Shown piece by piece: positions 25,656 through 36,181 of a DNA stretch of 64,000 bases (the stretch's first letter is position 1; every line of letters begins with the position of its first letter). The position numbers were made by a program, and so were the translations under genes. The stretch comes from Lachnospiraceae bacterium AD3010 (GTDB taxonomy: Bacteria > Bacillota > Clostridia > Lachnospirales > Lachnospiraceae): the NCBI GenBank assembly GCA_000622025.1, contig JHWU01000009.1, positions 62,001 through 126,000 on the forward strand, in the 5' to 3' direction. Below the pieces are notes generated by a model that saw only the letters and a program-made list of their open reading frames with translations, was not told the DNA's origin and ran no database searches.

Positions 25656-27310
25656 ATTTTAATGAAAAGATAAAAGAAAATAAGAGCAGCGCCGGTATCA
25701 TATTTCTGATTGGATGTATTACCGGCGCATTTCTTTTTATCCTGACCTATGGGGTAAATGTTCTTGATGTCACAAATGACGGATGGATATTCAGGGTAAG
25801 TGATGTGGACATACACCAGCATTATATCGGCTGGTGCCATTTCCGTAATTCACCCTGGACCTTCCCCCTGGGACTTATGGACTCTCTGTCTTATCCTTAC
25901 AGTATGTCCATACTCTGGACAGATTCCATACCGCTTCTTGCCCTGGTCTGCAAGCTTTTTCGGGATTTTCTTCCCGAAACCTTCCAGTACTTCGGGCTTT
26001 ACGGTTTTTTCTCCTTTTCCCTGACGGGAGGCACTGCAGCGCTCTTAGTATATAAGCTCACCCGTAATCCCTTATTTGCCGTCCTTTCTGTTCCCTTTAT
26101 TGCAGAGAGCTTCGCTATGCTGCAGCGGATGTTTTATCATACATCCCTTACGGCCCACTATCTCATCATCATTCCGCTCCTTATATTTCTTCAGGATTCA
26201 TACAGATGGTCTCTGAAAAAAAAGTGCTTTGTCTGGGGAGCTTATTTCTTCCTTGCGGTAATGCTCCACCCCTATCTCTGGGCAATGGGTGCGCTGATCG
26301 CAGTATTCACCTTTATTTACGAGATCGTCCGTAATAAGACCTTTATCCCTGCGCTTATTACAGGGGCCGTTTCTGCTTTGGTGACATATGTAGGGCTCTA
26401 TATTACCGGAGCCTTTTACGGAAATGTAGATACCTCCTACAGTCTCGTCGGATACAGTTCAAACCTGAATACCTTCATAAACCCCCTGGATATGAGCTGT
26501 TTTCTCCCCACACTCCCGCTGCAAAACCCCAATCAATATGAGGGCTTTGCCTATCTGGGGCTTGGAGGCCTTATTTTACTGCTCTTCTCCGTTTTGTATT
26601 ATGCACTTAACAGAAAGAATGCTGAAAAACCTGACCGGAGGCACCTGATCTTCATTCTCTGCCCTGTATTTTTCCTGATGTCCATATTCCCGGATATCAC
26701 CTTAAATTCCCTCCTGCTTTTCCGGATAAAAATACCGGGCTCAGTGGAGAGGATACTTGGTATCTTCCGTTCAAACGGGCGCTTTATCTGGCCTGCCATG
26801 ATCCTTCTAATAGTTGCTGCCGTAACGCTTCTTTCAAGCTGCAGCAAAAAAAGACTTTTTCCTGCTGTCATTTTGGTGTTATGCTTAAGTGTCCAGTTTC
26901 TTGATATGCGCGAGGTTATAATATCGAACCGTAAACAGTTTATCCCCATAGGCAGGCAATGGAACCTGGACCTTGAAAACGAAGCACTGACTGCAAAGCT
27001 TTCGTCCTATGAACATATCGTTATCGTGCCGGATGATATCAGTATTATGGAGAAGGTTGCATTTTTTGCTTATAAATACGGACTTACCGTAAACCGCTTT
27101 TATTTCGCCAGAAATATCAATGATAAAATAGAACAGACCCTGGATGACTACCACCGGACGTGTACTCTTGGCGATCCTCCGGATAACGTGATCTTTGTCT
27201 TTGATGAGGATAGTATGCTGAGCTGGAAAGAGGACACGGATCTGCACTTTTACGATCTTACCGGAACAATAGTAGGTATCGGGGATACTCTGCCGCTCCC
27301 TGAATTATGA
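25652..27310 (+). CDS. Multi-pass membrane protein, DUF6311-like (GT-C-type topology)
   Basis: 552 residues with about 12 transmembrane helices, an early extracytoplasmic loop (DVTNDGWIFRVSDVDIHQHY, with paired acidic residues) and a C-terminal soluble domain of about 120 residues. The layout resembles GT-C glycosyltransferase-like families such as DUF6311; a role in cell-surface glycan building is inference. The start is TTG, overlapping the purC stop in TTGA; no alternative ATG is close to the frame start. It is followed by a lipoprotein whose ATG overlaps its stop (TTATGA), so the two are coupled. Confidence 0.7.
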   Translation: MNFNEKIKENKSSAGIIFLIGCITGAFLFILTYGVNVLDVTNDGWIFRVSDVDIHQHYIGWCHFRNSPWTFPLGLMDSLSYPYSMSILWTDSIPLLALVCKLFRDFLPETFQYFGLYGFFSFSLTGGTAALLVYKLTRNPLFAVLSVPFIAESFAMLQRMFYHTSLTAHYLIIIPLLIFLQDSYRWSLKKKCFVWGAYFFLAVMLHPYLWAMGALIAVFTFIYEIVRNKTFIPALITGAVSALVTYVGLYITGAFYGNVDTSYSLVGYSSNLNTFINPLDMSCFLPTLPLQNPNQYEGFAYLGLGGLILLLFSVLYYALNRKNAEKPDRRHLIFILCPVFFLMSIFPDITLNSLLLFRIKIPGSVERILGIFRSNGRFIWPAMILLIVAAVTLLSSCSKKRLFPAVILVLCLSVQFLDMREVIISNRKQFIPIGRQWNLDLENEALTAKLSSYEHIVIVPDDISIMEKVAFFAYKYGLTVNRFYFARNINDKIEQTLDDYHRTCTLGDPPDNVIFVFDEDSMLSWKEDTDLHFYDLTGTIVGIGDTLPLPEL

Positions 27311-28161
27311 GAAAAACCGGAGGTATTAAAAAATTCATATTATCCCTTACACTTGTTCTTCTCCTTCCTTCTGCCCTTTCAGGCTGTATGGAAGCCGGTG
27401 CGGAGGACTGGATCGGATATACCCCGAAGGAAGCTACGGAGGAAGCAGAGGTAGAGAAGAATGAGACAGTCTCTGAGGAAACCGTAGGTGAAGTGGACGG
27501 AGGCGATAAGGAGATTGAAAATAGTCTTCCAACCTATTCCCCCGAAGAAGAACCCGTCGAGATCGAGGAAGAGGATATAGAAGAGGAGCTCCCCATAGAA
27601 GAAGAGCCTGTAGAAGAGGACAGCTCTGTAAGCGAGGATGAGGCCCCGGAAGAGGATGAGGGCGGTGACAATCATGATGTGACCCGTGGTTCCTGGGATG
27701 ATGATGACTGGCTCGCCGAAGCCACTATTGGAGAGAACAATGAGATAAAGGTTACAGTTACTGCGGTCAGGGAAGCTATGAAGATCGAAAAGATCACGGA
27801 TCACAGCCCGGCCTCGGAAAAGGCCGGGGGTAATATAGATGATGTCCGTTTTGAATACTATACCAGATATCAGGACGGCGACAGGGAAGCTGCCGCCGGT
27901 GATGTTGAAGACTATGAAGATGTGGACAAAATGTCAGATAAGCAGCTTAGCGCTCTTATGGCTGTATCCGATGATATTGGAAAGCTCATCGCACAGTTCG
28001 GTATAACCGCTTATGACTTTAATCATCCTGCAGAAAATGATGATGATGAAGTCGTAATGGATCTTTACAACGGGGATAAATACCAGTTCCTGATGACGCT
28101 GAGCTTCGATGAGGATCACCCGGATAAACTCCTGTCCATCGAATTTGCCCTGGAAGAATGA
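27307..28161 (+). CDS. Acidic lipoprotein, unknown function (paralogue of 37617-38285)
   Basis: 284 residues. Signal peptide with lipobox (LSGCM), then an extremely Glu/Asp-rich linker (about 35-145) and a C-terminal domain of about 130 residues. That domain aligns by eye with the lipoprotein at 37617-38285: RFEYYTRYQDGDREAA versus RLAYLTAYYEGDETSA, and IGKLIAQFGITAYDF versus IGKVFAQFEIANYDF, with the same acidic gap and LSFDE/FSFDE near the end. I do not recognise a named family. Its start overlaps the upstream membrane-protein gene, suggesting joint action at the membrane. Confidence 0.75.
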   Translation: MRKTGGIKKFILSLTLVLLLPSALSGCMEAGAEDWIGYTPKEATEEAEVEKNETVSEETVGEVDGGDKEIENSLPTYSPEEEPVEIEEEDIEEELPIEEEPVEEDSSVSEDEAPEEDEGGDNHDVTRGSWDDDDWLAEATIGENNEIKVTVTAVREAMKIEKITDHSPASEKAGGNIDDVRFEYYTRYQDGDREAAAGDVEDYEDVDKMSDKQLSALMAVSDDIGKLIAQFGITAYDFNHPAENDDDEVVMDLYNGDKYQFLMTLSFDEDHPDKLLSIEFALEE

Positions 28162-28166
28162 GCACT

Positions 28167-28187
28167 CTGTCATCCTGAAGGATCTTC
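28167..28187. repeat. Short degenerate copy of the interspersed repeat
   Basis: CTGTCATCCTGAAGGATCTT matches both ends of the GATCCTTCGC...AGGATGACA repeat with the centre deleted. It sits in the 29-nt gap between convergent genes. Confidence 0.5.
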
Positions 28188-28190
28188 CCC

Positions 28191-30467
28191 CTATACTCTG
28201 TTATAGTTAATGAGGCAGCCCTTAAGTATTATCTGTCTCTCGTCATCCGTGAGCTCGCCAAGTGACAGATCAAACTCCTTCAGGTTCCCGTTCTTAACGG
28301 TATAAGCCTTTATTTTTCCCTCTTTTCCGGCAACTGCCTTTCTGATGCCGGGAATAAAGATGTGATCCATATTCTTAAAGGGAAGCTCACCCTTTTCTAT
28401 CACAAAGGGAAGCATACCCCAGTTGATCAGATTGCTCCTGTATCGTTTGGTGGCATATTCATTGGCGAAATTAGCCCATCCTCCCAAAACCTTCTGACAG
28501 GATGCCGCCTGTTCCCTGGCAGAGCCGTCTCCGGGCTTTACCGCAAAGATAGCAGAGCCTATTCCCGTATTGCTCCAATCTGCATCAGAAAACCTCTCCT
28601 GTACGGTGCTCATAACTTCCTTCAGTTCCCCGGATGCCTCCAGCATTTTTTCAAGAGAGGATACTCCCTCTTCCCTGGCCTTCTCATATGCAGCAACATC
28701 CTTTGCCTTCCCGACATATGAGGGATCCCTGCGTGAAAGCGTAAATTCTGCAAGCCCCAGAGGATTTGACCTGTACGATGAGGTTTCGCCCGAAGGGATC
28801 AGCTCGTCGGTTGTTGTGACGCTGTCATGGATCTCGGAAACTATCCTTATAAGCAGATTTTCGGTAAGCTCCGGCATTTCTGGCCAGTCCTTGATATTCG
28901 GTCCGAGAATGAGCTCAGCTCCGCTGTCTGCCTTCCCCTTTGAATCGAATACCCTCTTTTCGTAAATGTCCCTGTCAAAGAAATACTTATATTTTCCGAT
29001 CTCGATATCAAGCTCTGACGCAGGTGTAAGGATACCCTTATTAGCAGCCGTGGCTGCAATGGAACGGGCATCCATAAGAGCAACGGAAGATATCTGTCCG
29101 TTCTGCACCTTTGAGCCCTCCCTGTTCGGGAAGTTTCTGGTTGAATGGCGAATTGAAAACGCATTGTTTGCGGGTGTATCTCCTGCCCCGAAGCAGGGAC
29201 CGCAGAAACAGGTCTTTACCACTACGCCTGCATCTATAAAGCTTGAAACTGCTCCGTTTTTAACAAGCTCCGCGTATACGGGCATGGATGCCGGATAAAC
29301 ACTCATTGTAAATTCATTATTCCCGATATCCGCTCCCTTAAGTATATCCGCTGCGGCGCAGAGATTCTCAAAACCGCCTCCCGCACAGCCTGCGATTATT
29401 CCCTGATCAGTTAAAAGCCTTCCGTTCTTTATCTTCTTATGAAGATCAAATTCCACTCTGTCACCCAGTGAAGCCTTTGCCTTCTTCTCCACCTCCGACA
29501 GTATATCGGAAAGATTCTGATTCAGCTCTTCTATGGTATAGGCATTGCTGGGATGGAAGGGCAGGGCAATCATAGGCTTTATTTTGGAAAGATCCACGGT
29601 CACAACCTCATCATAATAGGCAGTGTCTGAAGGATTCAGTTCCCTGTAGTCACCCGCTCTGCCATGCAGGGCAAGAAATTCCTCCGTCTTCCCGTCTGTT
29701 CTCCATATGGATGAAAGGCAGGTGGTCTCGGTTGTCATTACATCAACACCGATCCGGAAATCGGCACTTAAAGCAGATACACCGGGGCCTACAAACTCCA
29801 TTACCCTGTTCTTTACTGTCCCATCGGAAAACAGCCTTCCGATCAGAGCCAGTGCCACATCCTGGGGACCGACACCGTATGAAAGCTCTCCGGTCAGGTA
29901 GACCGCCACAATACCGGGGTAATCTATATCATAGGTCTGGTTCAAAAGCTGCTTTACAAGCTCCGGTCCTCCCTCTCCCATGGCCATAGTGCCGAGAGCC
30001 CCATATCTGGTATGGGAATCGGAGCCCAGTATCATCTTGCCGCAGCCTGCGAGCATTTCTCTGGCATACTGATGGATAACAGCCTGATGCGGAGGCACAT
30101 AAACTCCTCCGTACTTTCTGGCCGCACTGAGACCGAATACATGGTCATCCTCATTTATGGTGCCTCCCACGGCACAGAGGGAATTATGACAGTTTGTGAG
30201 AATATAGGGCAGAGGAAACTTTTTAAGTCCCGAAGCCCTGGCTGTCTGTATTATACCGACATAGGTGATATCATGGCTTGTAATACAGTCAAACCTTATC
30301 TTAAGCTTTTTATCATCCCCCGATGTATTGTGGGATGAAAGGATCCCATAAGCAATGGTACCCTTACGTGCTTCTTCCTGTGATACACCCTCCGGTGCAC
30401 GGTCGCTTATCTCAGTTCCCTTCAGCAGATATGCTCCGGAACCCCGTACTGTTACTGCGTCATTCAT
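28191..30467 (-). CDS. Aconitase-family hydratase (YbhJ-like)
   Basis: 758 residues, near the 753 of Escherichia coli YbhJ. Aconitase-superfamily landmarks are [20 protein letters not shown] (about 148-167) and the cysteine ligands for a 4Fe-4S cluster in the [10 protein letters not shown] region and upstream GCAGGGFEN. The C-terminal swivel domain contains [18 protein letters not shown]. It probably catalyses a stereospecific dehydration/rehydration of a hydroxy-acid, but whether it is a true aconitate hydratase is not shown: no citrate synthase or isocitrate dehydrogenase is adjacent. It is 12 nt downstream of glgP. Confidence 0.82.
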   Translation of the reverse strand: MNDAVTVRGSGAYLLKGTEISDRAPEGVSQEEARKGTIAYGILSSHNTSGDDKKLKIRFDCITSHDITYVGIIQTARASGLKKFPLPYILTNCHNSLCAVGGTINEDDHVFGLSAARKYGGVYVPPHQAVIHQYAREMLAGCGKMILGSDSHTRYGALGTMAMGEGGPELVKQLLNQTYDIDYPGIVAVYLTGELSYGVGPQDVALALIGRLFSDGTVKNRVMEFVGPGVSALSADFRIGVDVMTTETTCLSSIWRTDGKTEEFLALHGRAGDYRELNPSDTAYYDEVVTVDLSKIKPMIALPFHPSNAYTIEELNQNLSDILSEVEKKAKASLGDRVEFDLHKKIKNGRLLTDQGIIAGCAGGGFENLCAAADILKGADIGNNEFTMSVYPASMPVYAELVKNGAVSSFIDAGVVVKTCFCGPCFGAGDTPANNAFSIRHSTRNFPNREGSKVQNGQISSVALMDARSIAATAANKGILTPASELDIEIGKYKYFFDRDIYEKRVFDSKGKADSGAELILGPNIKDWPEMPELTENLLIRIVSEIHDSVTTTDELIPSGETSSYRSNPLGLAEFTLSRRDPSYVGKAKDVAAYEKAREEGVSSLEKMLEASGELKEVMSTVQERFSDADWSNTGIGSAIFAVKPGDGSAREQAASCQKVLGGWANFANEYATKRYRSNLINWGMLPFVIEKGELPFKNMDHIFIPGIRKAVAGKEGKIKAYTVKNGNLKEFDLSLGELTDDERQIILKGCLINYNRV

Positions 30468-30479
30468 ATCAACTCCGTA

Positions 30480-32969
30480 TTATTTCCTTATTCTCTTTGA
30501 CAATGTTACTTTATCCAGGTGCCATATCTCATCCACATATTCCTTTATGGTCCTGTCGGATGAGAACTTACCTGTTGATGCTACATTTATTATGGCCTTT
30601 TTCGCCCACAACGACTTATCCCGATACTGCTTCTCCACCTCGCTCTGCGCTTCGGCATAGGAGCGGAAATCCTTTAATATGAAGTACATATCCGCTTTAG
30701 AGGTACTCTGTGTATTTAACAGGGAATTATATATATCCCTGAAGAGATCCGGATCTTCTTTCGAATAGAAACCGTTTATAAGCTGGGTCAGTACATCCCT
30801 GATCTCCTGATCGGAATTAAAGATATCCATGGGGTCATAACCGCCGTTCTTCTCATAGTTCATAACCTCATCTGCACTCATTCCGAAGATAAACATATTC
30901 TCGCTTCCCATTTCTTCGGCCATCTCCACATTGGCTCCATCCATGGTTCCGAGAGTCAGGGCACCGTTCAGCATAAACTTCATGCATCCTGTTCCTGATG
31001 CTTCCTTACTTGCTGTGGAGATCTGTTCAGAAACGTCTGCAGCCGCAAAAATAAGCTCTGCATTGGAGACCCTGTAGTCCTCAATGAAGACCACCTTGAT
31101 CTTTCCTTCTATTGATGCATCATTATTTACCACATTAGCCACTGAGTTTATAAGCTTGATAGTGAGCTTGGCATTCCTGTATCCCGCTGCGGCCTTCGCT
31201 CCAAAGATAAAGGTTCTGGGGAAGAAATCCATATCCGGGTGTCTCTTCAGCTTATTATAAAGACTCATCACATGAAGAATGTTTAAGAGCTGCCTCTTAT
31301 ATTCGTGAAGCCTCTTTACCTGCACATCGAAAATGGAACGGGGATCCACCTCCACTCCGTTATGCTCCAGAATGTATTTGGCCAGACGCTGCTTATTCTT
31401 GAACTTGATGTTCATAAACTCGTTCTGCGCCTTCTTGTCATCAGCATAAACCGCTATACCGTGAATCTTTTTCAGATCCGTTATCCAGTCAGGTCCCACA
31501 TGATCCGTGACCCATTCAGCAAGCAGGGGATTTCCGTGAAGAAGGAAACGTCTCTGGGTAATGCCGTTTGTCTTATTATTGAACTTCTCCGGCATCATCT
31601 CATAGAAATCCTTGAGCTCTCTCTTTTTCAGGATCTCCGAATGAAGACGGGCCACACCGTTTACGGAGAAGCCGGCACAGATCGCCAGATAGGCCATTCT
31701 CACCTGTCCGTCATAGATAATGGCCATATTCCTTATCTTCTCCTGATCACCGGGATAGGCTGCCTGTATCTGCAGACAGAAGCGGCGGTTTATCTCCTCT
31801 ATGATCTGGTAAACCCTGGGAAGAAGACGTGAGAAGAGCTCTATCGGCCACTTTTCCAGTGCCTCGCTCATGATCGTATGATTCGTATATGCACAGGTAT
31901 TTGTGGTGACTGCCCAGGCCTCATCCCAGGTCAGATCATAGTCATCCATAAGTATCCTCATAAGCTCCGGTATCGCCACCGTAGGATGAGTATCGTTCAG
32001 CTGGAAGACATTCTTTTCCGCAAAGCGTTTTATGTCGCTATGCTTACGCATATACTTTGCAACCGCCTCCTGCACCGATGCGGAGATAAAGAAATACTGC
32101 TGCTTTAAGCGGAGCTCCTTTCCGGCATAGTGATTGTCATTGGGATAAAGAACCTCTACTATATTTTTCGCAAGGTTGTCCTGCTCCACAGCCTTCCTGT
32201 AGTCGCCCTTGTCAAAGGAATCCAGCTGGAAGCACTCTACAGGCTCCGCATCCCAGATACGGAGGGTATTCACTATTCCGTTTCCGTAGCCGACCACAGG
32301 CATATCATAGGGTATGGCATTTACAGACTGATAACCGTCCTGAATGAAATGATTACGTCCGTTGCTGTCGGTCTCCACCCGGACATAACCGCCGAACTTA
32401 ACTTCCTTCTTATATTCCCTGCGGCGGAGCTCAAAGGGATTGCCGTCCCTGAGCCAGTCATCCGGTATTTCAAGCTGGTATCCGTCCTTTATCTTCTGCT
32501 TGAACATACCGTAACGGTATCTGATACCACAGCCGTATGCAGAATATCCAAGGGTTGCAAGGGAATCAAGAAAACATGCTGCAAGCCTTCCCAGGCCTCC
32601 GTTTCCTAGAGCTGCATCAGGCTCCTGGTCCTCGACCATATTAAGGTCCACTCCCAGCTCCTTTAATGCTTCCTTAACTTCCTTATATTCACATAAATTA
32701 ATCAGATTGTTTCCGAGTGCTCTGCCCATCAGGAATTCCATGGACAGATAGTAGACCGTCTTCGGATCCTCCTTCTCATATGCCTGCTGGGTGTTCATCC
32801 AGTCCTCTATAATGGTATCCTTGATCGCGAAACAGACTGCCTGAAATATCTCCTGCTTATCCGCTTCCTTCAGGTTTTTCCTGTATAGGGAACGGACATT
32901 ATCCTCTATCTGCTTTTTGAATTTTGCCTTGTCAAATTTTCTGCTATGTACCATTTCAGTCTGTAACAC
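30480..32969 (-). CDS. glgP: Glycogen/starch phosphorylase
   Basis: 829 residues, GT35 family. It releases glucose-1-phosphate from alpha-1,4-glucan ends using pyridoxal phosphate; the cofactor lysine is in EASGTGCMKFMLNGAL. Other landmarks are NGGLGRLAACFLDSLAT near residue 122 and RLHEYKRQLLN. Full length with no signal peptide, so cytoplasmic. It acts with the debranching enzyme at 641-2779 on stored glycogen. It follows ileS by 27 nt, with AAGGAGTG as ribosome-binding site. Mammalian-type phosphorylation control is not expected. Confidence 0.96.
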   Translation of the reverse strand: MLQTEMVHSRKFDKAKFKKQIEDNVRSLYRKNLKEADKQEIFQAVCFAIKDTIIEDWMNTQQAYEKEDPKTVYYLSMEFLMGRALGNNLINLCEYKEVKEALKELGVDLNMVEDQEPDAALGNGGLGRLAACFLDSLATLGYSAYGCGIRYRYGMFKQKIKDGYQLEIPDDWLRDGNPFELRRREYKKEVKFGGYVRVETDSNGRNHFIQDGYQSVNAIPYDMPVVGYGNGIVNTLRIWDAEPVECFQLDSFDKGDYRKAVEQDNLAKNIVEVLYPNDNHYAGKELRLKQQYFFISASVQEAVAKYMRKHSDIKRFAEKNVFQLNDTHPTVAIPELMRILMDDYDLTWDEAWAVTTNTCAYTNHTIMSEALEKWPIELFSRLLPRVYQIIEEINRRFCLQIQAAYPGDQEKIRNMAIIYDGQVRMAYLAICAGFSVNGVARLHSEILKKRELKDFYEMMPEKFNNKTNGITQRRFLLHGNPLLAEWVTDHVGPDWITDLKKIHGIAVYADDKKAQNEFMNIKFKNKQRLAKYILEHNGVEVDPRSIFDVQVKRLHEYKRQLLNILHVMSLYNKLKRHPDMDFFPRTFIFGAKAAAGYRNAKLTIKLINSVANVVNNDASIEGKIKVVFIEDYRVSNAELIFAAADVSEQISTASKEASGTGCMKFMLNGALTLGTMDGANVEMAEEMGSENMFIFGMSADEVMNYEKNGGYDPMDIFNSDQEIRDVLTQLINGFYSKEDPDLFRDIYNSLLNTQSTSKADMYFILKDFRSYAEAQSEVEKQYRDKSLWAKKAIINVASTGKFSSDRTIKEYVDEIWHLDKVTLSKRIRK

Positions 32970-32996
32970 TCCTTTCTTATAGTTTTTTCTGCAGCA

Positions 32997-35900
32997 TCAC
33001 ATCTTTTCAACCCCGAGAGTGACATTTTCTCCGTTAATATCCCATTCCTTTGTATAGCCCGAAAGACCTGCAAGGTCGATCTCGGATGCCATGGTCTCTG
33101 TCTTTATGAAGGCAGCGTTCGCATTCAGATATTCCTCCAGCTTTTCGCTTCCGGTCATGGAGATCCTTATCTTGTCCATTACCTCAAAGCCCGCTTCCTT
33201 ACGCATGGTCTGGATCTTGCTGATGAGTTCTCTTACATAGCCTTCCTCCAGCAGAGCCTCCGTTAGATTGGTATCCAGAACTACCGTGACATTATTGTCG
33301 TTCTGCTCCACAAAGCCCTCTTTGTTGCTCATCTCAATGAGAAGATCCTCTTCGGCCAATGAAACCTCAGTACCGTCGAAATCAAACTTAAGAGCTCCCT
33401 CGGCCTTCAGGGTATCCATAGCCTCATTTCCGTCAAGCTCCTTCAGGGCTTCCCTTATCTTATTAAGTACCTTGCCGTACTTCGGTCCCACTGTCTTTAA
33501 CTGGGGCTTAAAGGTATAGGTTGTGAAGCTCCTGACATCCTCTGAGAAGTCTACCTTCTTCACATTCAGCTCGTCAGCGATTATCTCCTTATAGAAATCC
33601 GACATTTCAGGGGCTTTTACATACATCTGTCCTATGGGCTGACGGTTCTTTATCCCGCTTTCATTTCTTGCGGCACGTCCGAGAACAACGATATCGAGAA
33701 CCTCCTCCATATCCTGTTCCAGCTTACTGTCTATAAGAGACACGTCTGCCACAGGATAGTCACAGAGGTGAATGGATTCCGCAGCATTTTTGTCATTTCC
33801 AGCAACGAGATTCTGGTAGATCTCCTCGGTCATAAAGGGGATCATAGGTGCAGCTGCCTTACAGATATCCACAAGACAGGTAAAGAGGGTCATATAAGCA
33901 TTTATCTTGTCCTGCTCCATTCCCTTTGCCCAATATCTCTTCCTGCAGCGCCTCACATACCAGTTGCTGAGCTCATCCACGAAGGACTGCAGAGACTTTG
34001 CCGCCTCGGGTATCCTGTAATTTCCCAGATCCTCATCGGTTTCCCTTATCGTAGACTGCAGGCGTGACAGTATCCATCTGTCCATAACGCTCAGGCTGTC
34101 CCTGTCAAGGTTATAGTCCTTTGCGTCAAAACCATCGATATTCGCGTAAAGCACATAGAAAGCATAGGTGTTCCAGAGGGTCCCCATAAACTTTCTCTGG
34201 CACTCCGTAACCGCCCTGTCATGGAAACGGTTGGGAAGCCAGGGTGCACTGTTTATGTAGAAGTACCACCTAATGGCATCCGCTCCGAAGGTATCCAGCG
34301 CCGTGAAGGGATCTACGGCATTGCCCTTGGATTTACTCATTTTATTTCCGTCTTCATCCAGAACAAGACCCAGTACTATAACATTTTCAAAGCAGGGCTT
34401 GTTGAAAAGAAGCGTGGATATCGCATGAAGAGAGTAGAACCAGCCTCTTGTCTGGTCCACCGCCTCGGATATAAATGAAGCGGGGAACTGCGCCTTAAAA
34501 AGCTCCTCATTCTCAAAAGGATAGTGATGCTGGGCAAAGGGCATGGCCCCGCTGTCAAACCAGCAGTCAATAACCTCCGGAACCCTCCTCATCTCCTTGC
34601 CGCACTCCGGACAGGTACATACTATCTCGTCAATAAACGGCCTGTGAAGCTCTACCGTGTGCGCCTTCTCATTTCCTGACAGCTTGTAGAGTTCCTCTCT
34701 GGAGCCTATGGACTCCCTGTGTCCGCACTCCTTACATTCCCATATATTTAGAGGCGTACCCCAGTACCTGTTTCTGGAAACCGCCCAGTCCTGTATATTC
34801 TTTATCCATTCGCCGAATCTTCCGGAGCCTATGGTCGCAGGGATCCAGTTTATCTTCTCATTATTGGCAACAAGGTCATCCCTCACCTTCGTCATCTCTA
34901 TAAACCAGGATTCACGCGCATAGTAGATAAGCGGTGTATCGCAGCGCCAGCAGAAGGGATAGTCATGCTCAAATTTCGGGGCTGAGAAAAGAAGACCTCT
35001 TGAATCCAGATCCTTCAGGATCTCAGGATCCGCATCCTTTACAAAGAGACCCGCAAAGGGAGTTTCCTCCGTCATATTCCCCTTATCATCAACAAACTGT
35101 ACAAGGGGCATATCATATTTTCTGCCTACTCTGGCGTCATCCTCACCGAAAGCCGGAGCCTGATGAACCACTCCTGTACCATCCTCCATGGTCACATAGT
35201 CATCGACCACAACGTAATGTGCTTTCTTTTTCTGCTTATCCGCAGCTTCACCGGCACACTTGAAAAGAGGTTCATATTCCATAAACTCCATTTCCTTACC
35301 GGTGAATTCATCCAGTATCTCATAAGGCGATGTGGGGGCGTCCTCTCCTCCGAGAACCTTCTCTGCCAGGGCCTTAGCCAGGATATAGGTGTAACCGTCT
35401 GCTGTATGAACCTTCACGTAGGTTTCTCCGGGATTGACACAGAGACCCACATTGCTTGGCAGGGTCCAGGGTGTGGTGGTCCAGGCGAGAATGTATTCGT
35501 CCTTATCCTTTACCTTAAACCTTGCGATAGCCGATCTTTCCTTTACCGCCTTATATCCCTGGGCAACCTCGTGGCTTGAAAGAGGTGTCCCGCAGCGCGG
35601 GCAGTAAGGCACGATCTTGAAACCCTTGTACAGAAGACCTTTTTTCCAGATCTCACTTAACGCCCACCATTCGGACTCAATGTAATCATCCTCATAGGTG
35701 ACATACGGGTGCTCCATATCCGCCCAGAATCCAACCTGGTCGGAAAACTTCTCCCACATTCCCTTGTACTTCCACACGGATTCCTTACATTCCTTTATAA
35801 AGGGCTCCAGGCCGTACTTTTCTATCTGCTCCTTCCCGTCAAGGCCTAGCTTCTTTTCCACCTCCAGCTCTACCGGAAGGCCATGAGTATCCCATCCTGC

Positions 35901-36152
35901 CTTCCTGGGAACATAGGCTCCCTTCATAGCGTGGTATCTGGGGATCATATCTTTTATTACACGGGTCAGCACATGCCCGATATGAGGCTTCCCGTTTGCC
36001 GTAGGAGGTCCATCGTAAAAAGTATAGGTTTCTCCCTCTTTTCTGGAATCCATGGACTTCCGGAAAATATCCTTTTCGTTCCAGAATTTTACGACCTCCT
36101 TTTCTCTGTCTACAAAATTCAGGTCGGTATTAACTTTACTGTACACAGCCAT
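32997..36152 (-). CDS. ileS: Isoleucine--tRNA ligase (IleS2-like type)
   Basis: 1051 residues, class I synthetase. HIGH is in PTANGKPHIGHVL, KMSKS in DGNKMSKSKGN, and the editing domain lies between about 200 and 400. Length and the GWDTHGLPVELEVEKKLG and YCPRCGTPLSSHEVAQGYK segments fit the eukaryote-like IleS2 subgroup, some members of which tolerate mupirocin; the HIGH motif here is standard. Only 29 nt separate it from the upstream binding-protein gene, leaving no room for the T-box leader usual for Firmicutes ileS. Confidence 0.95.
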   Translation of the reverse strand: MAVYSKVNTDLNFVDREKEVVKFWNEKDIFRKSMDSRKEGETYTFYDGPPTANGKPHIGHVLTRVIKDMIPRYHAMKGAYVPRKAGWDTHGLPVELEVEKKLGLDGKEQIEKYGLEPFIKECKESVWKYKGMWEKFSDQVGFWADMEHPYVTYEDDYIESEWWALSEIWKKGLLYKGFKIVPYCPRCGTPLSSHEVAQGYKAVKERSAIARFKVKDKDEYILAWTTTPWTLPSNVGLCVNPGETYVKVHTADGYTYILAKALAEKVLGGEDAPTSPYEILDEFTGKEMEFMEYEPLFKCAGEAADKQKKKAHYVVVDDYVTMEDGTGVVHQAPAFGEDDARVGRKYDMPLVQFVDDKGNMTEETPFAGLFVKDADPEILKDLDSRGLLFSAPKFEHDYPFCWRCDTPLIYYARESWFIEMTKVRDDLVANNEKINWIPATIGSGRFGEWIKNIQDWAVSRNRYWGTPLNIWECKECGHRESIGSREELYKLSGNEKAHTVELHRPFIDEIVCTCPECGKEMRRVPEVIDCWFDSGAMPFAQHHYPFENEELFKAQFPASFISEAVDQTRGWFYSLHAISTLLFNKPCFENVIVLGLVLDEDGNKMSKSKGNAVDPFTALDTFGADAIRWYFYINSAPWLPNRFHDRAVTECQRKFMGTLWNTYAFYVLYANIDGFDAKDYNLDRDSLSVMDRWILSRLQSTIRETDEDLGNYRIPEAAKSLQSFVDELSNWYVRRCRKRYWAKGMEQDKINAYMTLFTCLVDICKAAAPMIPFMTEEIYQNLVAGNDKNAAESIHLCDYPVADVSLIDSKLEQDMEEVLDIVVLGRAARNESGIKNRQPIGQMYVKAPEMSDFYKEIIADELNVKKVDFSEDVRSFTTYTFKPQLKTVGPKYGKVLNKIREALKELDGNEAMDTLKAEGALKFDFDGTEVSLAEEDLLIEMSNKEGFVEQNDNNVTVVLDTNLTEALLEEGYVRELISKIQTMRKEAGFEVMDKIRISMTGSEKLEEYLNANAAFIKTETMASEIDLAGLSGYTKEWDINGENVTLGVEKM

Positions 36153-36181
36153 TAATGATAAACTCTCCTTTCACATCCTGT

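Noticed and set aside
28191-30467. Calling the hydratase a TCA-cycle aconitase
   Set aside because: Length and landmarks fit the YbhJ-like branch, and no citrate-cycle gene is adjacent.
32997-36181. T-box leader for ileS (and for asnS)
   Set aside because: The gaps before these genes are 29 and 52 nt, too short for a T-box.
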